Assembly (NCBI GenBank): GCA_016800925.1
Contig: JABCPU010000191.1
Span: 1 to 64,000 of the forward strand
Origin: Suillus spraguei
Lineage: Eukaryota > Basidiomycota > Agaricomycetes > Boletales > Suillaceae
Direction: 5' to 3'
DNA length: 64,000 nt
The notes beneath the pieces are model-generated. The model worked only from the letters and a program-made list of their open reading frames with translations, did not search any database and was not told the origin of the DNA. Position 1 is the stretch's first letter; every line of letters begins with the position of its first letter. The translations under genes were made by a program, and so were the position numbers. Shown in pieces: positions 11,596 to 25,179 of this stretch.

Positions 11596-12486
11596 ATGTC
11601 TTCCACCGTTTATCTCGATATTTTTATGGGAGACGAAGAACAGCACAAACTTGATGAAACCGCATTTATTGCAACCAGCAATTTTCTCGCTAATAATGCA
11701 GCAATCTACGGTTTGCCATCCGATCCACTTCAGCTATCATTAGAGCAACAAGAAATGCTCAGGGAAATCGATGTATTTGCATTTCTGCCGATGCTCTACT
11801 CCCATCATGTTCAAAGATATCCATCTTCTAATCATTGTTAGAGATCGCATGCACTCCGCTTCATGCCCGCCGAGGCTCTTTGTGTCGGCCGCCTCGTCTT
11901 TGAGTTGAACTCCGAGGCCTCGCTGAAAAAAACGACGACCAACTTCGCTGCGCTGTGTACGGGAGAGAAAGGAAAGTGTAAAAATGCACGTAACAAAGAT
12001 CTATATTACTTGGGATGCCCGATACATCGCATTGTGAGAGATTTTGTAGCACAGGGGGGCGATGTTACAAGGGGAGATGGCAGTGGTGGTGAGGTTCGTG
12101 CTCCAAATATAACTAGTTAATCTTCTGATTTCACCCAGTCGATATATGGCGGCAAATTCAACGATGAAAAGGATGGATTGAAGATCAAGATGAGAAGAGG
12201 AACCCTGGCGATGGCAAACTCCGGCAAAAATACGAATTCTTCCCAGTTCTTCGTTGTGCTTACGGATGACGAGATGCAGCTCGCAAAACTGAATGGCAAA
12301 TATGTGGCGTTTGGGGAATTGAAAGCCGGGGTTGAAGTACTGGATAAGCTGAATAAAGTTGCTGGAGACGTCGATGGGAAACCACTGTACCAGTGTGGAT
12401 CGGCGGATGCGGGAAGGGGACTGCAGACTGAATCATGTAAAATGACACGTAACAAGTGGTGTAGTGTTCAAGACCCTGTGGTGTAA
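11596..12486 (+). CDS. cyclophilin-type peptidyl-prolyl isomerase, C-terminal frameshift
   Basis: Exons 11596-11772, 11842-12093 and 12139-12486 are in frame (introns 69 and 45 bp). The N-terminal 60 residues form an extra domain ([11 protein letters not shown], then [12 protein letters not shown]). The cyclophilin fold follows: [61 protein letters not shown] and [13 protein letters not shown]. These enzymes isomerise Xaa-Pro bonds. After KPLY (about 12390) the reading frame runs into residues unlike the family. One frame over, the expected ending [12 protein letters not shown] with a stop at 12429-12431 is intact. A one-base loss therefore appears to have replaced the last 12 or so residues with about 30 unrelated ones. 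The core fold is nearly complete, so function may persist; a sequencing error is also possible. An in-frame Met lies at 11590. Confidence 0.82.
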
Positions 12487-14300
12487 TGCCAATCGGCACA
12501 CTCGTCCGAAACTTATGGCACTTCTCCCGTGAGTGGAGATCACATAAGGAGGCGAGGTCGATTACAAAAACATGAGTTGTGTTACTAGGCTATGTGGGGA
12601 AAACATACATTTGGTGTCTCGATGTCCCTCTCCTTGTGAGACAACTCGCCCACCAGGGCAGGGCCTTGGAGCGAAAATACCTGCAGAAAGAACTCAGGGT
12701 CGCAAGGAAAGGTCGCCGATCACGCACGCATCACGATCAAGCTCCACCAATACAACGTCACTGCGGATGTATCTGTAGGGCAGGTGTGCACGACTTAGGT
12801 CTCGAGTGAGCTTTATAAGGCGAAGAAGTCTGAGAGCAGGCTTACATTACACATTTCATCTCGCGTAGTAACTTTGATCTAGTTTGCCTGTAAATATCTT
12901 CGCGTCAAAAATATTTATGTGCTACAAGACAATGAGCGGCCGAGGAGTGATGCAACATACTGATATTGCAGAGATGATCCCGCATCATTTCAATTGAAGC
13001 GAGAGCTGAGTACTAGTCTCAGTATAGCCGCGGCCTCGTGCCATGCACTCCCAGTGTATGTCAATATGCAGCAATTAAGCCGCATCGGCAACGGACCATG
13101 ATGATCGACGTGATAAGCAGGTGACCATGAATGGTTCCTATTTCAGTATCGCCGTTGCGCTAGATGGAGATGGAGTGAACAAGAACAAGTTGGGGAGTGT
13201 TGGAGATCAACCCCAACAGCCCGTCAAATTATTAATGAGAAAGCTTACATAATGGTTGATCATGAAGCTTTATGATAATAACGCCAACGTGTTTGCAACG
13301 AGGAACAGATTACCAGGACTAAAATGAACTTATCACTATCATAGGCACTGTGTGGCCGGCGGCATCGAAGAAACCTTAACGATTACAACCAGTCACCGAT
13401 CAAGGCCCCAACAAACTTCCCTTGGAACCGCAAATGCATCCTAGACTTAATTTACCCTGCTCAGCGCATGGCATAGACTGTCTGTCGTTTCGATCAATGT
13501 GCAAAATGGACATGGGATAGGAAGAGAAATGTGAAAACTCGGAAACCAGCCACCTACGGGAAAGATCAATGAGAGAACAAGATCCACCGAGAATGAACAC
13601 CGACGCAGTTTTCTTTGACTGAATGGTCTCTACAGCCTCAAGATCCGGAAGATTACGATCATTCTTGAAGCAACAGATTCCCGTCCACTCCACCCATACG
13701 TCCACAAAGGACTAGTGCCTTCCGATGATGGGATGGAAGTCTGAGGGCACACCCTCAACCTTTCCTGACAGAATATGCGGCAGAATGCGAGTGTGAAATA
13801 AACGATGGGCCGCAGAACCATCCTGACATAATGAACGATGATCGCAAAGACTAAATTTCAGTCTCGTTGTGTGATATAACATGAGGCTGATGACGTACAA
13901 ATTGATGGTGTGCGCCGCCTATTACAGTTTGGACTGCATCCCCCGTGACATTGTAAGGACCCACACTTCTTGTGGTACCAGGGTTTGCCATCAAGGGGTT
14001 TTCTGATTCAGCATCTATTTTCGAAATTCGGAGGTGAACCTTTCAGATTTCTGTGGGTCCATGAAACATCTTGGGGAAGCCATTGGGGTCCACTTGTAGA
14101 ATGCGACCCAGGGACGACTAAGGGGCAACGTATTAACCCAAAAGGTAGGTATTAAAAACGCGAGAAAAAAGATCATCTATGATATCAATGTTGATTCAGC
14201 GCGATGGAATGCGAAAGAGTAATACATACGACTCAAGCACGCGACGCCCTGCAGCCAGGTAGGTAGATATAGAATTAAGTAATTAATACACATCATGGAT
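12487..14300. other. long stretch without supported gene
   Basis: Several short ORFs occur (12579-12809 +, 13400-13705 -). None shows a domain I recognise or a consistent exon chain. The + frame at 12579-12720 has an arginine/lysine-rich, protein-like composition, but no family can be assigned. Confidence 0.45.
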
Positions 14301-14302
14301 GA

Positions 14303-14554
14303 TCAAATTGTCCTACCTACAGAGCTGAGCCGTGCATTATGACCACGGGCAGCCATATTGTGACTTCTACGAGTGAGAATACGTTGTGCAAGCTCGGGTA
14401 TGAAACGAAGACGTCGATTAGGCGAGCGAGTAGCAAACTTCGCACTGTGGATGCTTAAGCGAGTCGGAGAGATCTTTTCAAGGAACGACCGGCGAAACAC
14501 TCGGGACGCGTAGCAAACCTTGAAGTTGTTCAGTGTCGGACGGAACTTGAACAT
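14303..14554 (-). CDS. small basic ORF, hypothetical
   Basis: This is an 83-residue ORF with a strongly basic composition (rich in R, S and A; begins MFKFRPTLNNF). The N-terminus could act as a mitochondrial targeting peptide, but that is guesswork. A second start, MSASGKRRR followed by a stop, lies divergently at 14655 (+). Decayed coding-like segments run to 15233 (CLPRRTSSSECTNLHE in one frame, with stops downstream). Neither is recognisable. Confidence 0.25.
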   Translation of the reverse strand: MFKFRPTLNNFKVCYASRVFRRSFLEKISPTRLSIHSAKFATRSPNRRLRFIPELAQRILTRRSHNMAARGHNARLSSVGRTI

Positions 14555-15684
14555 ACTACTAGACTAGTAGCCGTGGCAGTGGCCAGCGTCGGACAAGTGT
14601 CGGACGTCTCAAATTTCAAATTCAAGCTCGCGATTACGTTATCTTCCTAAAGTCATGTCTGCTTCCGGAAAACGCCGTCGATGACGGTATTTTCATCACT
14701 GCTCTCTGCGCCAGCTAGTGCTGGCACACTTCTCGTTACCTTTGGTTAGGTTGAGCCCACCATCTGGCCAGCAATCAGCGCCTGGTCATCGTTGCACGGC
14801 TCCGGGTCGGTGTCTTGTTGAGTCATTCTGGGTTACTAATATTTAGTTTGTGTTATATTGCCTGCCTAGAAGAACATCTTCTAGCGAATGTACTAACTTA
14901 CACGAACTCGTGCCCTTACCACCTACAAGCCCTTTTGGGAGAGGTACGATCTTCGGGGCCGGGAATGTCAATCGAAATCTTCACGATCATAAGGATCATA
15001 GCTTGGCATAGTTGGGATAGTGGTTTTATCAAGAACCGCTGCGGATGGTGTGTCGGACTCTCGCCATTATGTCAGTATCGGCGGTACCCTCGTCGTCTTC
15101 TTCGTTGAGTTATGGAGATAACGTGAACACCGATGCTGAAACGTCGACGATTGGAGTTAGCAGGAGGGCAGTCGATGTCTACTACCTTCCCAGTCGGAAA
15201 TACGTCTTAAATACGAGTTTGCCGCAGTTGTAGCTGCGTTTCAAGACGTTCTTTAAAAATGATTACCGCAGTCAGTACCTAGCAGTGTTATGCACACGCA
15301 GTCAGAGCGGCAACAGCCTGCACGCCACGCGGTCGCGGAATGAAAACCATCACTTCCCACCCAATCACCCATCACAAGTCACAGCCTGCAGTTCCCTCGC
15401 GTAATCAATCCCCCGCCTCGCAAATAACCCGTAAACTGAATTAACCGTTAGTATTTAGTATCACCTCGATCATTCTAGGCAGCCGTTATTACTCCGTTCA
15501 CATCAAGTTTCTGGAACATGAGCGTCTCGATATGAAGACCGTATTTGGGGTCTTAACCCTATGTTGGGTCATCATTCCAAAACCATACAAACTCGGTGGT
15601 AGCCCACTGTACCTCAAGGCCTGCACCCTTTTTTTTCGAATGCGGTTCGCAAACATATATATTGCATGAGTGGATATTGTTCAA
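14555..15684. other. intergenic with possible decayed exons
   Basis: Apart from the coding-like pieces at 14840-15233 (+), which contain stops at about 15010-15020, nothing is supported. A Ser-rich frame at 15045-15233 is the longest open piece. The last 300 bp before 15685 are AT-balanced flank of the FHA gene. Confidence 0.35.
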
Positions 15685-16196
15685 ATGCCACCTTCGACTT
15701 TGGCAGTTCTCTTCCAAATGAACTTCTGCGCCGCTCCTTGTCTCACTCTGTCACCGATGGCCGACAGTTGTCCCTTCGAGGCCATCAGGCTATCGTTCAC
15801 GCACAATGTCAGGATCCCCCTGGGACCGGCAGTGTTCACCCCGGGTGGCTCAATATCCATTTCATCACCACATGCTGAGATCTGGCTTCAAAATAAACAG
15901 GTCAGGAGCAGGTATCCGAATATGACGGACAGACACTAAAAAGATCCATTCCAGGTACTGATACGCGATCAAAACACAACACATGGGACATATGTGAATG
16001 GCATTCGAATAGTGCAGCAAACCCTCTTGCAGAATGGCGACACTCTTGTAAGCATTCGTGTCTTAAATGCAGTATACGCCTTGAATTTATGCAGACATTG
16101 GGTGTTCCAATAACCCGGTCCTCTGCTGTCCCAAACAATGTAACAAATGCCCAACTAAAGCCCATTAAAGCAATGGTGACTATTGTGGGTGTCTGA
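15685..16196 (+). CDS. single-domain FHA protein
   Basis: Exons 15685-15900, 15955-16047 and 16095-16196 keep frame across GT-AG introns of 54 and 47 bp, giving 136 residues (141 if the in-frame Met at 15670 is used). The product is almost entirely one forkhead-associated domain: SISISSPHAEIWLQNKQ, then VLIRDQNTTHGTYVNGIRIV, then LQNGDTLTLGVPI. The SxxH and TxxNG positions are the phosphothreonine-binding residues of the fold. The usual Gly-Arg strand before SxxH reads PGGSISISS, so the phosphate-contacting Arg seems absent. FHA domains read phosphothreonine in signalling and DNA-damage pathways. A stand-alone FHA without enzyme or coiled-coil region is unusual; a truncated copy of a longer gene is an alternative. 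Confidence 0.75.
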
Positions 16197-18836
16197 TCTC
16201 CCGGTGGCAGTTACGGTGCCAAACAAACTCTCGTGGCCTGTACGTGGATGTCGCGACTTTCGCGATCTGTTCTTTAGACGATCCACCTCTGCCTTGGCAT
16301 TATCATGTGCAGTCTGCGCTTGCCCTTGGGGCAGTACACATTTTGTTCGTTTCTTTCTCTTGTATCGATTGTCCTTTGATCACAGCGCCCACGGTACACT
16401 TGCATAGATGAAGCATCATTTAGAGGTTTCCTTCTGTTTAGCTTAGATGTGCGACCTGGTTAGCATTGAGACACTCATATGTAGATTAGACACAAGCTGA
16501 TGATGGTGTACGAGGCACGTAGTAGTCAATCCCTGGGTCCGAAGGCGCTCTAAAATCCATGAATCTGACAAATTGAAATCTTATCACAGGCGCCGATCTG
16601 TCGGGTTTGCTTATGGAACTTCAATTAGTGCTTAGAAAGGCGAAGACCTTGATGGGCAGCAACATAATGGAGCTACGGGATATGAATTTCATGCACCAGC
16701 ATTGGTGGTCCAATCTTATGGTTTGATGAAGGTCTCCCCGCCTCATCGGTAGGTTCAGCCAATTTTTTTTTTCAAAAAACAACGTGAGTGAGCCTACGTA
16801 TTTTGCCTCTTCCCTATCCATCGTATCTTCGGTGACTATATTGATAATGAAGATAGAGATTTACCTAGACATAGGCAAGCATTATGGCCCTTGTTCTTGC
16901 CCAAGTGCTTGCTAAAGCAAAAATCGCGATCCCTCGTGGGCCCTCGTCCACACTAGAATCCATTACCACGTTCTGATCTGAGTAGGAAGACTGGCCAAAT
17001 GGAGAATGCGGCTCTTTGCCGACTTGGCAGCAGAATTCAATCGCTGTGCCCCGAAACAATAGCGGCCAGCGCGAAAGGTTCTTGTCGTCTCTATTGAGCG
17101 GTCACGGAATATTTAGTCACCGCCTCCGGATATACGTAGGCTCTTCTAGAGCATGTATAGAACCTTGTTCACAGTCCTTGCAGTGATGATAGGCAGACAA
17201 TTCAAATCTGATACTGTCGTCGGATATATATGCGCCTGATTTGTTCCCACTACTTGAATATTTTGGTAGATTTCCAACTATACAATGTTTTTTCTTGATC
17301 GATAAGATTTAAAGGGTGCAGGCATATTGAAGCCTCACGGAAGAATGTGCACGTCGCCTTCGTCTCGACTTTCTATCCACGTCGACCGAAGGTCAACCAA
17401 AAGTGGAACCTGCGCATTATCGTCACTGACATTCGGCCCGCTTGTAAGTAACAACATTGTAGTATGAGGAGTGTGTCCAGTTGTTGGGGTGGTGAATGTC
17501 CAGCACAAGACGAAAAAAAGAATAATAACTGCCGAAGAACGATCTGATCAGTTTGATTTTAGTATGTCCAACTCGTTGCACAAATCACCCTACTGTCTCC
17601 AGGTGATAAATCTGTTCACTCAATACCCAACCGTCCCGGACCTCCATCTCCGCTCATAATCCACAGGAGACTGCGCATCTAACTCAGATGAAACAACGCT
17701 AGATCCCTTCCATGCGTGAGACAATAGGCTTGCCATCCTTGACTTAAATGAGCGCCTTGGAGTAGAAACAATGGCCAGGGAGAGAATTCGGAAATGACAA
17801 GAGAATTTGAGGTCGATTGGGAAGACCAGCCGTCGTCATTGGCGACCCTGTCAATCGACGAATTCGAGTTGTGGTGGAAGATGCGACTTGAGTCAATATT
17901 GCTATCATTCAGTTTGCAGCAAAATCGACATTCTTTCTCCATCGGTGAGTTCCCTATTCATTTCACTACGGCCGCATGATTTCATGACAGATCCATTATG
18001 GAAATCACAGGAAATCTGGTCTCTCAGAGTTGTCATCAGTTGTAATGTTGACACTGTCTTGTTTCTATTCTGGAACCACCCATCTTTGATGACATACAGA
18101 TTGAAATAATTTTCTGCTTGTGAGACATTGATATTGGTGGTCTGGCCCCCAAATCCACTGATGTGCAACTGCACGATTTAGAAGCGCGGTCTGTACCTGC
18201 TCAGAATTTTGCAATTACTACGAACAAAAAGATGATATGCTCGTACCTCCGGTACTTTCGCCGACAATGGTAGTACCTCCGCCAAACTTCTATCGCATAG
18301 TACCAAGAATTCCGGAGGGTATGCTACCCATCCTGTCGATGTGATGGAATCACCGACAAAGTGTCATTGTTGAGATTCACAACAACACCCAGAGAAAATT
18401 ACACCTAAGGTAGGGGTTGAGCTTCGTGCGGGCCCACCCACCGTAGTGAGGCCTATCATAAGAGCAGGATGGGATGGAGGATATGCCAAAGGCAGTTCGA
18501 CTTATGAGATAAAAATGTCACCGTCTTCTTGTGGTGGATTCGAGCGATGACTCGGGTGAGACGAGTTTGAGATCGTCTGCGAGTGGAGGTTGACCACACC
18601 GATACCAAGCAATTCAATGCTACTCACATTCCAGAAGTTGTTCTCGTATGTGCAAAGTTGAATTTTTCTGCTTCCAAGTCCGGATGAGCTGACTCAGCGC
18701 ACTGCACAGCGCTCTCTGTCAACATTTGTCATCAAAGTTCATCTACATCTACATCAGACTTGCAGGAGTGGGCTGGCAAGCTCATTATTTAACCTGCGAT
18801 TTGAGCAGGACGGTTAACAAGACGACGGGAGTATGC
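16197..18836. other. 2.6 kb without supported gene
   Basis: Short ORFs on both strands (for example 16865-17059 minus, 17679-17942 minus, 17794-17979 plus) show no domain and do not splice into anything recognisable. A poly-T/poly-A patch lies near 16760. I see nothing else. Confidence 0.45.
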
Positions 18837-19663
18837 ATGCTGTCTCTTGGCCAGCAGAGGATAGCGATACCTGCATGCACTCGCATGCCATGCTTGCGTT
18901 CATTTGCGAATACGACAAGCTCGTCTAAGACTGGTTTGTCCATACCATCTGCCTCCCGAAACAATTGGAACGATCGAAAAAGAGGTGGACAAAATCTCAC
19001 TGAACGCTATCGCAAACTAGAAAATACTCTTCGGGCGGAAAATGCTGTCACAAAGCAAATTTCTCAGGACGTCGAGGATGCATCCATGGCCAGGTCGTCT
19101 CCATTGACATCCTCCTCGCGCCATGTTGCCCAAAACACTCCTGATACCATCGCGGGCTTTGTAATACCCAAAGAGCCCATACCACCTTCAGATGAAGGTA
19201 AATTCTCTACCAAAGCCGAGTTCCCAGTGTCTAATATAAGGCAAGAATGTTGCATGTCAGGATGTGCAATTTGTGTCTATGACCTTTACGAAGAATCTCT
19301 GGAAGCTTACAAGGAGTCAATCGTGGCCTTGCGCTCATCGCTTTCTGCTCTCTCAATACCAGATTCCGAGTGGCCAGACCGTGTTAGAACCAATCCACCA
19401 GCTGCAGAAAAGAGGCAGGAGCTCGTCCTCAACGCATTTGAAGAAATGGAACGTCAGTTGAAGGAGAAGAGGGAGCGGAGAGCTACAGTTGAAGCGGAGA
19501 GTTAGTTTGTGGCCATTGGTTGGGGCTAGCCAATACTGACATTCGGCTTCCGATAGAAAGGGCGAGAGGAGAATTAGTCTCAGATGCTGATACGGAGATG
19601 TCTCCTATAAACATTCAGATGTTGTACGAAGGCATTAGATGGTTATTATTCCCGAAACGTTGA
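18837..19663 (+). CDS. OXLD1-like protein (oxidoreductase-like domain)
   Basis: Exons 18837-19500 and 19557-19663 (intron GTTAGT to CGATAG, 56 bp) give 256 residues. The diagnostic cysteine motif ECCMSGCAICVYDLYEESLE lies near residues 135-155, preceded by a proline-rich IPKEPIPPSDEG segment, as in the oxidoreductase-like N-terminal domain (human OXLD1). An alanine/serine and arginine-rich N-terminus (MLSLGQQRIAIPACTRMP) looks like a mitochondrial presequence. The family is mitochondrial and of unknown reaction; metal or cofactor binding by the cysteines is inference. A charged helix (MERQLKEKRERR) precedes the intron, and the second exon ends IRWLLFPKR. The open frame extends upstream of 18837, but that part has no protein-like composition. 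The stop is 142 bp from the CSN5 start, on the same strand. Confidence 0.83.
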
Positions 19664-19805
19664 GTATCGTTGACTAGTACCATGGCTAGTAGAAGCCCAT
19701 TGTATGTTCTATACATGTCTGATTCCGACAATATTGCATTTGCACAATTCGGAATCTGCCTCCGCCACATTATGTAATGTGGCCCCTTGTCATCTACCAC
19801 CACAT

Positions 19806-21256
<1,451 letters not shown>

Positions 21257-21501
21257 ATCTGTATTTTTTCATCATTCTCTACTCTGTAATGGTACAATCC
21301 CATATATTACTACATCCTCTGTATCTGCATGTCATTGCGATAGATCTGAGGTAAATCTTAAACCGTGCAGATCAGCGGGTTCATGATTCACGCTCCGCCA
21401 CAGCCACAAACATTGACAAACAACAGCCTCAAACCTTGGTGTAGATAGTAGTCTCGCCCTCCTCGCCAACGTCAACGCCTCAAGAACAAGTCAATCTCAA
21501 A

Positions 21502-21630
21502 GTAAGCAACTCATTTACGATGTTAGCATACATACAAAGAGCTCTGCAAGGAAAACAAGCTAGCAAAATTGTTTCTCTTGATGGATGCTACCCTTCCTGT
21601 CTGGATGCATACTGATATGTTCTGTACTAG
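21502..21630 (+). other. candidate 5' UTR intron of eL20
   Basis: A GTAAGC donor at 21502 and a TACTAG acceptor ending at 21630 lie directly before the ATG. Introns in the 5' UTR are frequent in fungal ribosomal-protein genes. The alternative is that the first coding residues sit in an upstream mini-exon, because other fungal eL20 proteins have a few more N-terminal residues. Confidence 0.4.
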
Positions 21631-22317
21631 ATGGGCCTTCAAGAATTCCAGGTTGTCGGACGTCACTTACCCACCACAAATGAGCCCAACCCTAAAATCT
21701 ATCGCATGCGCATCTTTGCTCCTAATGAAGTCGTTGCAAAATCCCGGTTCTGGTATTTCCTTAGGTACGCTAACCTCTAGACTTTTTAGGCATAATATAA
21801 CATCCACCTAGGCAATTGAAGAAGGTCAAGAAGGCCAGTGGTGAAATCATTGGTGTCAACGTTGTGTGTATCCCTTGCAGCCGTTCAAGTGGCAGACGGA
21901 ACGGGATTGCTAACGGTCTGTATGACCTGTGTCACAGATACATGAGGCAAAACCTCTGAAGGTCAAGAACTTCGGTATTTGGCTCCGCTACGACTCGCGA
22001 TCGGGAACCCACAACATGTACAAGGAGTTCCGTGACCTCTCCCGTGCTGATGCGGTCAAAAGCCTTTACCAGGACATGGCTGCCAGGCACCGTGCCCGCT
22101 TCCGGTCGATCCACGTATGCCCTGGCATTTTATGACCTTTCATCATATTGATCATGTATTTCCTCAGATCCTCCGCGTTGTTGAGATCGCTAAGTCTGAT
22201 GATGTCCGCCGCCCGTACATCAAGCAGCTCCTTACCCCCAACCTCAAGTTCCCTCTTCCTCACCGTGTTGGCAAAAGTGCTGCAACATTCGTTGCTAATC
22301 GTCCTTCCACTTTCTGA
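21631..22317 (+). CDS. RPL20: 60S ribosomal protein eL20 (L18a)
   Basis: Exons 21631-21764, 21812-21863, 21938-22114 and 22168-22317 give 170 residues. The sequence is highly conserved: [67 protein letters not shown] and [13 protein letters not shown]. eL20 is a structural protein of the large cytosolic subunit near the ES7 and 5S region. The ending NRPSTF matches fungal homologues. All introns are GT-AG. The start is two or three residues shorter than in yeast. Confidence 0.95.
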
Positions 22318-22940
22318 TTATCTGTCACGATGTGAAGGCGCTACGGAGTATGGATTTGCATACATACCTAAGTACGGGTTCATATGTAAAATTTCTTCGT
22401 CCTGCAATGGTCGATATTCACATGCATATATGGCATCTATGCTCATGATTTCCATCCTTTTTGAGATCTGTAGGTGAATGCAACCCGACAATTTGGCACG
22501 TCCTATTGCAGTTGATTCCACCTGGGTTAACCACCTGCAGTTACGATTCGAGTCAACATGATGCCATCTCACATTCATCGTGCATTTGTGACACAATTAG
22601 GGCTCCTGCCGAGCAGCTGTGGTGCTTTATATTCCTCAAATGCGAGAGACGTCCGTGGGTGATCTCTGCTAGCCAGACATGATCTGTGTCACTGTCAGTA
22701 ATGTAGTACCCAGGGGACCTGTTTGAGGGCCATCAGAACGTTTATTTTAAAATTGGTACTGACCTGTGCATGTCTCCGTGCTTGTACAGTGTACATGTGG
22801 CTAGCCTTTCATTATTAGATTTAAGGTACTTGCCGGAGCGCAGCCGCAGCTTCAAGTTCGCCGTCACTGCATGCGGCAGAACTTCCCCCTAGGTAAGAGA
22901 CTTAAAAACCAGCTTTGTGGTTCCCACAATCCAGAACGAT
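22318..22940. other. intergenic
   Basis: The 3' flank of eL20 and the 5' flank of the first DUF7330 copy. From about 22835 it resembles the region upstream of the second copy at 26790 (both mention an AGCCGCAGCTT stretch), so the duplication boundary lies near here. Confidence 0.5.
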
Positions 22941-22941
22941 C

Positions 22942-23854
22942 ATGTCTTTACAGGACTCTACAAAATAACTCTCTCTGAATTCAAAGCTCCCCCAGATACG
23001 AAGAATGAGCTTGTCGGAGAAGCAGTGCGTCAAATCTTGGTTCCTTTCTACATGTTCTAGTACTAGATTTCACTTACAGCCTCCTCCATCATATTATAAC
23101 TACTCCTCGGACCAAGATGCAATTGCAGGTGCATCCTCTTCCATCATTCCTCAGCCGATGTACAAGTCCAAACCAACGAATTACTTGCATCTCTTCAGTG
23201 AGGATGGCTCTATCAAAGGGGAGTACGTCATAGACCCTGATATGAACATCCCTCCTTCTCTTCTTCCACCCCTGCGTCCAGAAGAGAGTGAAGTAGACAG
23301 AAAGAATCTATCCTTGCACTCGAAAAATGGATCTATCAAGGCAGAAATGTGGCTACTCGGTGCTCAAGACGCCCAACCCTTCGATTCTAAGAGGTCTACA
23401 AAACGCACGATGCTCAACATTAGCTCTGACTGTGGTTCTATTACTGCATCGGTTGTATGCTATTTATTTGATCAGCCTGGTTCTCCGTTGATCAGAAGGC
23501 TAGCACACTATTCACAGGGTTGCGCCCTTCTTGCTGACTATTTCCACGAAGAACGGTGGTGTGACTGTCACTCTTCCGCGCTCTTTCCACGGTCTCCTTC
23601 TTCTGAAGGTCAGGAACGGCTCTGCCTCACTCTCCGATACTCTCTCCGCGAACTGCACGCATCTGAGCCAGGTGGATTTGACTCGAAGATACTTCGTCGG
23701 AGACTTTTCCATGGTTGATGAGAGTGATTGGACTGGGGATGAACTGCGGGTAGAAGCACGACATAGAAATATCAAGATAAAATACGTTGAAGAACAGACC
23801 AGCGCAGACGATACCAACAAAGGAGGTCTTTTGAGTCGGTTATTTGGGTGGTAG
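22942..23854 (+). pseudogene. DUF7330 protein, copy 1, 5' end damaged
   Basis: Exon 2 (23080-23454) and exon 3 (23504-23854) are intact and nearly identical to the copy at 26885. They contain LFSEDGSIKGEYVIDPDMNI, LLPPLRPEE, KNLSLHSKNGSIKAE and, after the intron, LTISTKNGGVTVTLPRSFHG and TRRYFVGDFS, typical of the DUF7330 beta-repeat family. Exon 1 differs: the Met position of copy 2 reads ACG, and the first ATG (22942) meets a TAA after eight codons because of small indels. A Met at 23005 is in frame with exon 2 only if the 55-bp first intron is retained. It is either a dead copy or one using a changed start. Function of DUF7330 proteins is unknown. Confidence 0.7.
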
Positions 23855-24056
23855 TGGATACTATTCCTGGAGTCTCCTGTACGACTGTTTCTCATGTACA
23901 ACTTGTAATCAATACCAACTGAGGTTGATCGATCGACAGCAGTTTGCTTTGATCATCCACTGCCATTGCCCTTGAAGCGCCGCAGCCTTCCGAGTCTGCA
24001 TTTGTTTGGTCGTGAACTCATCTTTAACGACTTACCTTCGTTACCACTGGTCCCTA

Positions 24057-24295
24057 ATGATCATCATCTCAGAGAGGCAGCCCCAGAATGAGTGTGCCAA
24101 GGTAGTAGAAGCCGGGCAAGATCAATCAGAGGCGACAAACAATATCATGGATGTCCGTTGATGTAGACATTTTCCGGTTATTGTATCCTTGACTGCTGTC
24201 CGCAGGATGCACCACCTCCAGCATATTCAGAATGTGTGCAGGACGCACAGATCGCAAGCTCGTCTTCCACGGAATTTCAGTCTCCTTTCATGCAC
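24057..24295 (+). pseudogene. truncated DUF7330 copy (5' part only)
   Basis: This matches the first exon, first intron and start of the second exon of the gene at 28021 (shared segments include the CCGCAGGATGCACCACC splice acceptor region), then diverges completely at about 24295. It is the remaining piece of a second gene in the left block of a duplicated two-gene cassette. No full product can be made. Confidence 0.75.
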
Positions 24296-25175
24296 ACCAA
24301 TTTTCACGCTTACTAATGCGATGTGCGCAAAACATGATTCACAAATGTGAGATAGTGTGATGCGGTGAGCGCTTGTGTACATTTGTGGATCGACGAGACG
24401 TGTAACTGAGTACTGTATCGAAACGATAATGTAGGTACGAAGCACATCGGGACGAAATAAGAATTCTGAGAGTGTGACAAACTGTTAGGAGCGCTTTGAT
24501 GCACGGTGCCTAATCCTAGCATGAAGGACGGGTCTTTTGCCAGTTGGGGGGGTGGGGGTTTCGGCTGTGGTCTGTGTCAGCGAATTTTGAATCTCTGATG
24601 TGCGCAGACCATAAAGTTTTTGCCGCGTCGATGAGTGAGACAGGGGTGTGATTCACGTCGAACACAAGGGCAAATAGAGATCGGGAATTTGCGAAACCTT
24701 GAGTGCGACGATACACGACCGGCGGGCAAACCACAGCCTAAAACCCACGTGTGTGAGCTGGGACAAATGAGAGGTTTTCAGAAACAAAAGCACGACTCAG
24801 CCCAAAACCTACCAAGACACAAAAGGGATGTGGTGGGCGAGTAAAAGAGATATGGTAGCGAGCAGACGCGAGAAGAAAGCTGACGCGCTTTAGGAGGCGA
24901 GCGCGTGTTTGGCTTGCTTAGCACTTGTTTGAACGTGTTGTTCGCATGCTCACTACTCATACTTAAGTAAGCATGATGCTTACTCCACAGACGCATGGAC
25001 GCATCGATGACGCAACCTATGACGCACTAGACTCTGATTGGACACCGTGCACGACACTATATCTTATACAAGTCTCTTACGTAGAACTATCTCCCTTTAC
25101 CGTCTCGCTCTTCCACTTACTGTCTGTCAACTTAGTGTTGCCGTCACCGAGACGGCCTTCCAAAAAGTCTTAATT
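24296..25175. other. intergenic, unique spacer
   Basis: No gene is supported. At 24965-24985 a short perfect inverted repeat (AGTAAGCAT and ATGCTTACT around one base) occurs, followed by four GACGCA words in 50 bp. This may be the edge of a small non-autonomous element. Confidence 0.35.
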
Positions 25176-25179
25176 CTGA

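Noticed and set aside
23504..23520. CACAG acceptor at 23519 in DUF7330 copy 1
   Set aside because: It gives the wrong frame and is absent in copy 2; GCTAG at 23503 fits both copies.
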